A DNA stretch of 57,018 bases from Segetibacter sp. (lineage in GTDB: Bacteria; Bacteroidota; Bacteroidia; Chitinophagales; Chitinophagaceae). The stretch is from contig NZ_JAOQAH010000107.1 in the NCBI RefSeq assembly GCF_025963695.1, positions 1 to 57,018 on the forward strand, written 5' to 3'. Below are positions 34,347-41,369 of this stretch, piece by piece; the first letter of the stretch is position 1; every line of letters starts with the position of its first letter. A program made the position numbers and the translations under genes. The notes under the pieces are model-generated. The model ran no database searches. It saw nothing but the letters and a program-made list of their open reading frames with translations, and was not told the origin of the DNA.

Positions 34347-34766
34347 TTATTTGCCCTTTAAAGAAAGTATGTATTTTACCATTTTTTTTGCGTCAGCCTC
34401 TGCAATTTGCGGATGTGGCGACATTGGAATTTGGCCCCATGCTCCTGCACCGCCTTTTATTATTTTACCTGCTAATTTATCGATGTTAGCATCAGTGGCA
34501 GGGTATTTTGCAGCAACCGCGCTGTAAGCAGGTCCAACAACCTTAACTTTTAACTGATGACAAGCAAGACAGTCTGATTTAGAAATAAGGTTTTTTCCAG
34601 CTTCTATGTCCGCTTTAGATGCATTATTGTTTCCCGAAGTGGTGGTCTTTGTAGTTACTGTTTTAGTAGTAGTCTTTTTTGCAGGTTGTTTAGTCTGGGA
34701 AAAAGAATAATAATTCCCAAATCCTCCAATTAATAAACTAAAAAATAAAATAGATGCTTTTTTCAT
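34347..34766 (-). CDS. Small periplasmic c-type cytochrome
   Basis: The start at 34766 (MKKASILFFSLLIGGFG) gives a signal peptide ending SFSQ; the open frame continues 65 codons upstream without coding character. The 139-residue protein has a Thr/Lys-rich linker (about 25-50) and then a class I cytochrome c: CLACH at 66-70, 'KVVGPAYSAVAAKY' and 'IPMSPHPQIAEADAKKMVKYILSL' with the Met ligand in 'IPMSPHP'. It is the likely electron acceptor for the dehydrogenases downstream, though it is separated from the ThuA gene by about 200 bp and a hairpin. Confidence 0.9.
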   Translation of the reverse strand: MKKASILFFSLLIGGFGNYYSFSQTKQPAKKTTTKTVTTKTTTSGNNNASKADIEAGKNLISKSDCLACHQLKVKVVGPAYSAVAAKYPATDANIDKLAGKIIKGGAGAWGQIPMSPHPQIAEADAKKMVKYILSLKGK

Positions 34767-34992
34767 ATGATTACTTAAGTGTTTTCTGTTGGAATTAAAA
34801 ATACGCCTTTGGTTTAAAGGATGCTCAACTTTTCTTTGGTAAAGCTCACAATTAAATTTATATAATAGTACAAATAACCTGTTTAATATGTAAACCTTTA
34901 GCTTGTATCGGTAAACTCCATATACAACTCTACCATCTAATAGACTTGTATAACGATGCACTTTTTTATAGGCTGTTTTTAAACATTGAAAC

Positions 34993-35415
34993 TTACAGAT
35001 CTATTTCGATTGCATGGGTATCAGGATTTACCGAGATCTTTTTTGGAACCCCATTTAATTTTATAGAAAAATTTTCAAAGTTAATTTCTATGGGCTTCAT
35101 TATAACGGGGATACTTTTCTCAGGAACAACCATTAACTCACGAGATACATTTATTGAATCTGCTGTAGCTTCTTCCCTCTTTGCTTTAGCTTTTTTTGGA
35201 ACTACCTTACCACCTAAAACCTGCTCTGCAGTTATCCCTGCTTCGCGAAGTTTTTTATTTAAAGCAAATCGTCTGTCATAAACTCCCTGTTTTTCAATCT
35301 TATACTTTTTCATCGAGTCTTTCACATCCAAAAACAAAAAATCACGATCTCGCTCTGAAAGATTTTGTAAGTCGATTTTGTTTTGCTTTTTGGTGGTAGA
35401 ACTTGTTTTAGCCAT
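34993..35415 (-). CDS. Conserved-looking hypothetical protein
   Basis: I do not recognise this 140-residue cytoplasmic protein. It has a Lys/Thr-rich N-terminus, a helical charged region 'LSERDRDFLFLDVKDSMKKYKIEKQGVYDRRFAL', a basic 'KKAKAKREEAT' linker around residue 75, and a beta-rich C-terminus 'IEINFENFSIKLNGVPKKISVNPDTHAIEIDL'. No signal peptide or membrane segment is present. The composition looks genuinely coding. It stands alone, divergent from the iorA-like gene. DNA or RNA binding is possible from its charge, but this is not supported by a motif. Confidence 0.55.
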   Translation of the reverse strand: MAKTSSTTKKQNKIDLQNLSERDRDFLFLDVKDSMKKYKIEKQGVYDRRFALNKKLREAGITAEQVLGGKVVPKKAKAKREEATADSINVSRELMVVPEKSIPVIMKPIEINFENFSIKLNGVPKKISVNPDTHAIEIDL

Positions 35416-35830
35416 AAATTAAATTTAAAAGTGTGCGAAAATGTGTTATAAAGGTAAATGGAAAAGAGATTACAACATCCGGATCGTCAGATGCAAGCAG
35501 TTGAAGTGGCTACTGAATGTACAATGGTGCGACGCAAGAATGTTGAAATAAAAAGCAAAAGTCGACTACCAAAAATATTACAATAAAAAATAGCCCTACG
35601 TTCTATTACCCTCAATTACACAAGTTTGTACTCCTATCCGGAGACTATATTCTATAGGCACTTTAGGCAATAATTAATTCTATTTTTTTTATCCTGAAAG
35701 CTTAAAACCACTTGTTCAAAGGTTGCCTCTGTAAAAATCCGGGGAAATCTTTCTTTTATGACTGAGTTATCTAATCTACAAATTTCATTCGGGTTGATTT
35801 TTGTAAATTCACTATTCTAAAGCTTAAATC
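35416..35830. other. 415-bp divergent intergenic region
   Basis: The region separates the minus-strand hypothetical gene and the plus-strand molybdenum hydroxylase genes and must hold both promoters. It contains dispersed repeat copy 9. I see no open reading frame or hairpin terminator. Confidence 0.6.
35519..35544 (+). repeat. Dispersed intergenic repeat, copy 9 (GCG-A-CGC subtype)
   Basis: GTACAATG is followed by GTGCGACGCAAGAATGTT. It is the only clear copy located between two divergent gene starts, so it cannot be in a 3' untranslated region of an adjacent gene. Confidence 0.8.
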
Positions 35831-36283
35831 ATGGTGTTAATTGTAAACGGTGTAAAGCACGAAGTTTCACTGGAGCCAGACGTGGAGTTATTAAGTGTTT
35901 TACGAAACGAGCTTAATTTAACCGGTAGTAAGTACGGTTGCGGTGAGGGAGCTTGTGGCGCATGTACAGTACTTATTAACGGAACACCATCGCGAGCCTG
36001 TATTACAACAATAGGTTCAGTTGTTGGAAAAGAGATCACTACAATAGAAGGTCTTGAAAAAAACGGTTCTCTTCACCCGGTACAGGAAGCTTTCCTTCAA
36101 TCGGATCCATTTCAATGTTCGTATTGTGCTTCGGGAATGATTATGTCGGCAGTGGCCCTGCTTAACAATAATCCAGCTCCTACTGATGATGCTATCGTAA
36201 CAGCAATGAATGGAAATATTTGCCGTTGCGGCACTTATATCAATATTGTTAATGCTATTAAATTGGCTTCAAACCACAAATAA
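35831..36283 (+). CDS. iorA-like: 2Fe-2S subunit of a xanthine dehydrogenase-family molybdenum hydroxylase
   Basis: The 150-residue small subunit has two 2Fe-2S clusters. The plant-type ferredoxin cluster uses C37, C42, C45 and C57 ('GCGEGACGACTVLING' and 'SRACIT'). The second, all-helical cluster uses C96, C99, C131 and C133 ('QCSYCASG' and 'NICRCGTY'). It carries electrons from the Moco subunit. The gene is followed by the large subunit after 6 nt. The absence of an FAD subunit gene points to the isoquinoline 1-oxidoreductase/aldehyde dehydrogenase IorAB type, which donates to a cytochrome-like acceptor. Confidence 0.92.
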   Translation: MVLIVNGVKHEVSLEPDVELLSVLRNELNLTGSKYGCGEGACGACTVLINGTPSRACITTIGSVVGKEITTIEGLEKNGSLHPVQEAFLQSDPFQCSYCASGMIMSAVALLNNNPAPTDDAIVTAMNGNICRCGTYINIVNAIKLASNHK

Positions 36284-36289
36284 GAAACC

Positions 36290-38446
36290 ATGGACAACAA
36301 GCATAATATTCGTCACTCTTTTGAGCCAGACGAGCATGAACTGCCGCAAAAACCAGCGTACCCTTCAGGACTTGATCGTCGAAAATTCTTGAAACTATTT
36401 GGAGGCGGTTTAGCTGTTGCCTTTGTATTGCCCGACATGTTTTTATTTGCCGGTGAAACTCTACCACCCGGCTCTTCCGTGCTTCCGACAAACCAGGTAG
36501 GTGCTTGGATACATATTGGAGAAGATGGAACAGTAAGTGTTTATACCGGCAAAGTAGAAGTAGGACAAAATATACGGACATCATTATCTCAAATTGTAGC
36601 AGAGGAGTTACATGTGCCGATAACTTCTATCAAAATGGTAATGGGTGACACTGACCTTGTGCCTTACGATGCCGGTACTTTTGGAAGCCGCAGCACTCCG
36701 CAGATGGGAGGTCAACTACGCAGGGCTGCTGCAACAGCACGGCTTGCATTGATAGAAATGGCTGCAAAAACCTGGAATGTAGACCCTAAATCTTTAAAGG
36801 TGGATGAAGGAATAGTGGTAAATACTACAACCAATAATAAGATAAAATTTGGGGAATTAACAAAGGGACAACAACTACTGCTACCTATTTCTAATGAAGC
36901 CCCTGTTACGGCTGCAGCTGACTGGAAAGTGGCAGGAAAGACGGTACCAAAAGTAAACGGACGATCTTTCTTAACAGGAAAGCATGAGTATGTTTCGGAT
37001 ATGAAAGTGCCCGGGATGCTTTATGGAAAAATACTGCGGGCACCTTCATACGGAGCTAAATTAATTGAAGCAGATGTTTCAAAGGCAAAAGCTTTTCCGG
37101 GTGTCGTTGTTGTGCACGAAGGAGACTTTGTGGGCGTAGCTGCTCCTGATATAAGAACAGCCGGCAAAGCTTTGCATGCTATTAAAGCAAAATGGGATGA
37201 AACTACTGGGCAACCCTCTAATTCTACGATTTTTGATTATCTCGTGAAGAATGGCTCCGGGGTTGGGGGTGGCAGAAATTCAGGTGACCCCAAGGGCAAC
37301 ATTGAAGAGGGATTGAAAACCGCCGATCACACCCATACCAAAACTTATAATATTAGTTATATAGCACACGTACCACTAGAACCAAGAGCAGCACTTGCGC
37401 AATGGGCAGGCGGTAAACTTACAGTGTGGACAGGAACACAACGACCTTTTGGCGTGCAGCAGGACTTATCTGAAATTTTTAAACTACCCAAAGAAAAAGT
37501 ACGTGTAATAATGCCTGACACGGGGTCCGGCTATGGGGGTAAACATACAGGTGAAGCCGCAATAGAAGCTGCACGATTATCGCAGGAAGCAAAAAAGCCA
37601 GTCAAAGTAGTATGGACAAGGGAGGAAGAGTTTACATGGGCGTACTTCAGACCGGGAGGGTTAATTGAAGTAAACAGTGGCGTTAAGAACGATGGTACCA
37701 TTACTGCCTGGAAATTCCTTAATTATAATTCGGGGGGTGCAGCAATTAATACCCAGTACAAAATTCTAAACCACCACATAGCCCATATTCCTTCGAATAC
37801 CCCATTAAAGCAAGGTTCTTACCGCGGGCTAGCAGCTACAGCCAATGTTTTTGCACGCGAATCTCATATAACCGATCTGGCTCGCCTGGTTAAGATGGAC
37901 CAGCTTGATTTTCGTTTGAAAAACGCTGATGATGCCCGGCTTACTGCGGTTTTGGAAACGGCAGCTAAAGCATTTGGTTGGAAAACTTCGGCAAAAGCAA
38001 CGGGGCACGGGTATGGAATTGCATGTGGTCTTGATAAAGGCGGTTATGTAGCAACATGTGCAGAAGTAGTGGTTAATGCTCACAAGGAGGTAAAGGTGAT
38101 TAGGGTAACCCAGGCGTTTGAGTGTGGCGCAATTGTTAATCCACTTCATTTAGAAAGTCAAATAATGGGATCTATGGTGCAGGGTCTCGGCGGAGCTTTA
38201 TTTGAAGCAATTAATTTTGCCGGCGGAAAAATTCTTAACTCAAGCCTTTCTGCCTATAGAGTTCCCCGTTTTAGCGATATGCCAAAGATGCAAATTATAA
38301 CTATCGATCGTAAAGACCTTCCTTCTGCCGGAGCCGGAGAAGCAGCTATAATAGGTATTGCCCCTGCCATCCGCAATGCCATACTTGATGCTTCAGGTGT
38401 AGGACTAAGTACTTTACCAATGCTGCCTAACGGAGTGATAAGTTAG
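36290..38446 (+). CDS. iorB-like: Molybdopterin-binding large subunit, isoquinoline 1-oxidoreductase/aldehyde oxidase type
   Basis: The 718-residue protein begins with a soluble lead and then a twin-arginine signal: 'LDRRKFLKLFGGGLAVAF' with RR at residues 30-31. It is therefore exported folded with its cofactor. The mature part matches IorB-type enzymes: 'VGQNIRTSLSQIVAEELHVP', 'TFGSRSTPQMGGQLRRAAATAR', 'GTQRPFGVQQDLSEIF', 'GSGYGGKHTGEAAIEAARLS', 'GSYRGLAATANVFARESHID-like', and the C-terminal 'SAGAGEAAIIGIAPAIRNAI', whose GxGE glutamate is the catalytic base in the family. It hydroxylates aldehydes or heterocycles; the substrate is unknown. The paired small subunit lacks its own export signal and should hitch-hike. 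No Moco chaperone gene is adjacent. Confidence 0.9.
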   Translation: MDNKHNIRHSFEPDEHELPQKPAYPSGLDRRKFLKLFGGGLAVAFVLPDMFLFAGETLPPGSSVLPTNQVGAWIHIGEDGTVSVYTGKVEVGQNIRTSLSQIVAEELHVPITSIKMVMGDTDLVPYDAGTFGSRSTPQMGGQLRRAAATARLALIEMAAKTWNVDPKSLKVDEGIVVNTTTNNKIKFGELTKGQQLLLPISNEAPVTAAADWKVAGKTVPKVNGRSFLTGKHEYVSDMKVPGMLYGKILRAPSYGAKLIEADVSKAKAFPGVVVVHEGDFVGVAAPDIRTAGKALHAIKAKWDETTGQPSNSTIFDYLVKNGSGVGGGRNSGDPKGNIEEGLKTADHTHTKTYNISYIAHVPLEPRAALAQWAGGKLTVWTGTQRPFGVQQDLSEIFKLPKEKVRVIMPDTGSGYGGKHTGEAAIEAARLSQEAKKPVKVVWTREEEFTWAYFRPGGLIEVNSGVKNDGTITAWKFLNYNSGGAAINTQYKILNHHIAHIPSNTPLKQGSYRGLAATANVFARESHITDLARLVKMDQLDFRLKNADDARLTAVLETAAKAFGWKTSAKATGHGYGIACGLDKGGYVATCAEVVVNAHKEVKVIRVTQAFECGAIVNPLHLESQIMGSMVQGLGGALFEAINFAGGKILNSSLSAYRVPRFSDMPKMQIITIDRKDLPSAGAGEAAIIGIAPAIRNAILDASGVGLSTLPMLPNGVIS

Positions 38447-38514
38447 CAGTGTAGGCCAGAAGCGTGATAAGTGTTTTAATCTTTTTGCTAACCAGCTGTG
38501 GGAGCTTTGTTCAT

Positions 38515-38538
38515 CATCGTTGTGTCACTCCCTTGTGC
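38515..38538 (-). repeat. Dispersed intergenic repeat, copy 10 (GTG-A-CAC subtype)
   Basis: CATCGTTGTGTCACTCCC followed by TTGTGC lies 68 nt past the iorB-like stop, in the majority orientation. It faces copy 11 in inverted orientation 110 bp away. Confidence 0.85.
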
Positions 38539-38648
38539 TTGCAGAAATACTATTGAACTTTTATCTGCCTTTTACATGAACTATACATTCATTTTTTTTC
38601 GAACAGTATTAACTGAACTAAGCCAAATAGTACCAAAACTGATGAACG

Positions 38649-38668
38649 TACTGCGACGCAAGCATGTT
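38649..38668 (+). repeat. Dispersed intergenic repeat, copy 11 (GCG-A-CGC subtype)
   Basis: TACTGCGACGCAAGCATGTT lies 34 nt past the minus-strand GNAT stop at 38703, in the majority orientation relative to that gene. The left part is shortened by about 5 nt. Confidence 0.8.
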
Positions 38669-38702
38669 TAATCGAAGCTGTAACGATTGGAACATAAAAA
38701 TT

Positions 38703-39302
38703 TCAAATTCTCTTTTTCAAATTCTCTTTTATCCCATCCTTCCATTCCGGCTTCAAAATGGATAAAACAATTGAATCTCTTCTTCCCCCCTCACGTTTTG
38801 GCATATTACTCCTTAATACTCCTTCTACTGTGCAACCAATGCTTTTCATAGCGGCAATACTTCTTTCGTTGTTATTGTCCGCTCTAAATTCAACCCGCTC
38901 CACTTCCCAGGTCTCAAAGGCAAACTCCAGCAACAGGTACTTGCAGTTCTTATTTACCCCCGTTCCCTGGAAGTCTTTTCCATACCAGGTGTAACCCAAC
39001 TGCACCGTTTGATACTCGGGTTGAATATCGTAAAACCTCGTACTACCCGCATATTCGTTTCTCTTTTTATCAAATACTATAAAGGCGTACTCCTTCTGTT
39101 GAGCCCTGCCTTTTTCCGCTAGCTGAATATACTTTTGCAGGTTTTCCGCGCCGGCAGCGGTCACCAACGAGTACTTCCAAAGATGGGGTTCTTCGATGCT
39201 GAACTTCAGTAAATTGTTGAGATCGGAAATACGCATGGGACGTAGTAATACGTTTGAGTTCTCTAAAACATATTCGTTAGTAAGGTCAATGTGATTTTTC
39301 AT
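38703..39302 (-). CDS. GNAT family N-acetyltransferase, RimJ/RimL type
   Basis: The 199-residue protein has the RimL-like GNAT pattern: 'NVLLRPMRISDLNNLLKFSIEEPHLWKYS', 'EYAGSTRFYDIQPEYQTVQLGYTWYGKDFQGTGVNKNCKYLLLEFAFE', and 'VERVEFRADNNNERSIAAMKSIGCTVEGVLRSNM'. The acetyl-CoA loop is QGTGVN. Relatives acetylate ribosomal protein N-termini or small molecules. It is cytoplasmic and stands alone, divergent from glmS with 75 bp between the start codons, and convergent with the molybdenum hydroxylase genes. Confidence 0.9.
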   Translation of the reverse strand: MKNHIDLTNEYVLENSNVLLRPMRISDLNNLLKFSIEEPHLWKYSLVTAAGAENLQKYIQLAEKGRAQQKEYAFIVFDKKRNEYAGSTRFYDIQPEYQTVQLGYTWYGKDFQGTGVNKNCKYLLLEFAFETWEVERVEFRADNNNERSIAAMKSIGCTVEGVLRSNMPKREGGRRDSIVLSILKPEWKDGIKENLKKRI

Positions 39303-39377
39303 AGTATAAGCTGTATGGCAGAGTTGGCTTTAGTTGATTAAAAATAAGGATATTGCACCCAAAATTATAAGTAAATC

Positions 39378-41213
39378 ATGTGCGGAATTGTAGGTTACAC
39401 CGGTCCTCGCGAGGCATATCCGGTTATTTTAAAAGGATTGAAAAGATTGGAATACCGGGGATATGACAGTTCGGGAGTGGCATTGGTAAACAGTGGATTG
39501 AAAGTTTACAAGAAGAAAGGTAAAGTGAGTGAACTCGAAGAGTTTGTTATAGGCAAAGACATGCATGCACACGTGGGCATTGGTCATACACGATGGGCAA
39601 CACACGGAGAACCAAGCGATAGAAATGCACATCCCCATCAAAGTGCCGGAGGTGGTTTTGCCATGATACATAATGGCATTATAGAAAATTATGCATCAAT
39701 AAAACAAGAGCTGGTAAACAAAGGCTACCATTTTAAGAGCGACACAGACACCGAAGTACTACTAAACTTTATAGAAGATATAAAGCAAAACAACAATTGC
39801 ACGCTAGAACAAGCCTTACGTATTGCGCTCAAAAGAGTGGTTGGCGCCTATTGCGTGCTGTTGGTGGATAAAGATGATCCTGAAACAATTATTGCTGCAA
39901 GAAAGGGTAGCCCGCTTGTTATTGGAATCGGCAAAGGCGAGCATTTCCTTGCGTCAGATGCTTCTCCCATCATTGAGTATACCAAGGAAGTGGTTTATGT
40001 AAACGACTACGAGATAGCCATAGTGAGGCCCGACGAGTTGATACTTAAAAATCTCGGTAATGAAAAGCAAACCCCTTTTATCCAAAAGCTCGACATGGAA
40101 TTGGCGGCGATTGAAAAAGGCGGCTATGACCATTTCATGTTGAAGGAAATTTACGACCAACCTCAAAGTATTTTAGATTGCCTTCGTGGTCGTTTAAACC
40201 CTGCTGCCGGTACAATCACCATGAACGGGATAGACAATCATTTGAATGCCTTAATTAATGCACAAAGAATTGTAATGGTGGCTTGCGGTACAAGCTGGCA
40301 CGCAGGTCTTCTTGCCGAGTATTTGATCGAAGATTTATGTCGCATACCGGTTGAAGTAGAATATGCCAGCGAGTTTCGTTACCGCAACCCCGTCATTAAT
40401 AAAGGCGATGTTATCGTTGCCATTTCACAAAGCGGTGAAACTGCAGATACGCTGGTGGCTCTCGAAAATGCAAAAGAAAAAGGTGCTTTTATTTTCGGAG
40501 TAGTGAATGCAGTGGGCAGCAGTATAGCAAGATTGAGTAACGCGGGTGCTTACACCCATGCTGGTCCCGAAATTGGCGTAGCAAGTACAAAAGCTTTCAC
40601 CGGCCAGTTGGCTGTACTGGCTATGATGGCTTTGAAAATAGCTTATGCAAAAGGTACAATTGACGAAAAAAGATACCAGCACCTTCTAATGGAATTGCAC
40701 GACATTCCTGAAAAAGTTGCCCAGATCTTAAAAGACACTTCAAACATACAGGCAATTGCAGAAAAATATAAAGATGCCAGCGACTTCCTTTACCTCGGTC
40801 GCGGCTATAATTTTCCTGTGGCTCTTGAGGGCGCTTTAAAGCTGAAAGAGATTTCTTACATACACGCCGAGGGTTACCCTGCTGCCGAAATGAAGCATGG
40901 CCCAATAGCGCTTGTTGATGATAAACTGCCGGTGGTATTTGTGGCAACAAAAGATAAATATTACGAAAAGATTGTTTCGAACGTGCAGGAAATTAAGGCG
41001 CGAAAAGGTAAAGTTATAGCTGTTGCAACTGAAGGCGATGAAATTATACCAGGAATGGCCGATGATGTAATGTTTGTTCCAGACGCAGATGAAGCCCTGG
41101 CTCCGTTGCTAAGTGTGATTCCTCTTCAGTTACTGAGTTACTACATCGGTATTGCAAAAGGTTTGGATGTTGATAAACCGCGCAATCTTGCCAAATCAGT
41201 TACGGTCGAATAA
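39378..41213 (+). CDS. glmS: Glutamine-fructose-6-phosphate aminotransferase (isomerizing)
   Basis: The 611-residue enzyme makes glucosamine-6-phosphate, the first step to UDP-GlcNAc for the envelope. Cys2 of 'MCGIVGYTGPREAYPVILKGL' is the amidotransferase nucleophile after Met removal, and 'HTRWATHGEPSDRNAHPH' is the class II glutaminase signature. Two SIS domains follow ('ACGTSWHAGLLAEYLIED' about 300-420 and 'LGRGYNFPVALEGALKLKEI' about 470-590), and the C-terminus ends '...DVDKPRNLAKSVTVE' as in the family. No glmS ribozyme is visible, as expected outside Firmicutes. The DUF4954 gene follows after 156 nt with a dispersed repeat between. Confidence 0.97.
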   Translation: MCGIVGYTGPREAYPVILKGLKRLEYRGYDSSGVALVNSGLKVYKKKGKVSELEEFVIGKDMHAHVGIGHTRWATHGEPSDRNAHPHQSAGGGFAMIHNGIIENYASIKQELVNKGYHFKSDTDTEVLLNFIEDIKQNNNCTLEQALRIALKRVVGAYCVLLVDKDDPETIIAARKGSPLVIGIGKGEHFLASDASPIIEYTKEVVYVNDYEIAIVRPDELILKNLGNEKQTPFIQKLDMELAAIEKGGYDHFMLKEIYDQPQSILDCLRGRLNPAAGTITMNGIDNHLNALINAQRIVMVACGTSWHAGLLAEYLIEDLCRIPVEVEYASEFRYRNPVINKGDVIVAISQSGETADTLVALENAKEKGAFIFGVVNAVGSSIARLSNAGAYTHAGPEIGVASTKAFTGQLAVLAMMALKIAYAKGTIDEKRYQHLLMELHDIPEKVAQILKDTSNIQAIAEKYKDASDFLYLGRGYNFPVALEGALKLKEISYIHAEGYPAAEMKHGPIALVDDKLPVVFVATKDKYYEKIVSNVQEIKARKGKVIAVATEGDEIIPGMADDVMFVPDADEALAPLLSVIPLQLLSYYIGIAKGLDVDKPRNLAKSVTVE

Positions 41214-41269
41214 AACGGAGTTGTAGTTGTAAGAAGATTTTTTTGGTAACTGCCAGTAGTAATTCCATC

Positions 41270-41295
41270 AACATGGTTGTGTCACTCACTTGTAC
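41270..41295 (-). repeat. Dispersed intergenic repeat, copy 12 (GTG-A-CAC subtype)
   Basis: AACATGGTTGTGTCACTC followed by ACTTGTAC lies 56 nt past the glmS stop, in the majority orientation. The flank TTGTACTGAATA then AAAAATTGAGCA matches that of copy 8. Confidence 0.87.
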
Positions 41296-41369
41296 TGAAT
41301 AAAAAAATTGAGCATTATTTCATCTGGTACTTTAACACCTTCAACGGTTTGAAGTAAAATTTTTCTTCC

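Noticed and set aside
34767..34961. Long N-terminal extension of the small cytochrome frame
   Set aside because: The extension is basic and unlike coding sequence, and the MKK start at 34766 begins a typical signal peptide.
39303..39377. glmS ribozyme upstream of glmS
   Set aside because: Only 75 bp separate the divergent starts, with no ribozyme-like pseudoknot, and the element is not expected in Bacteroidota.
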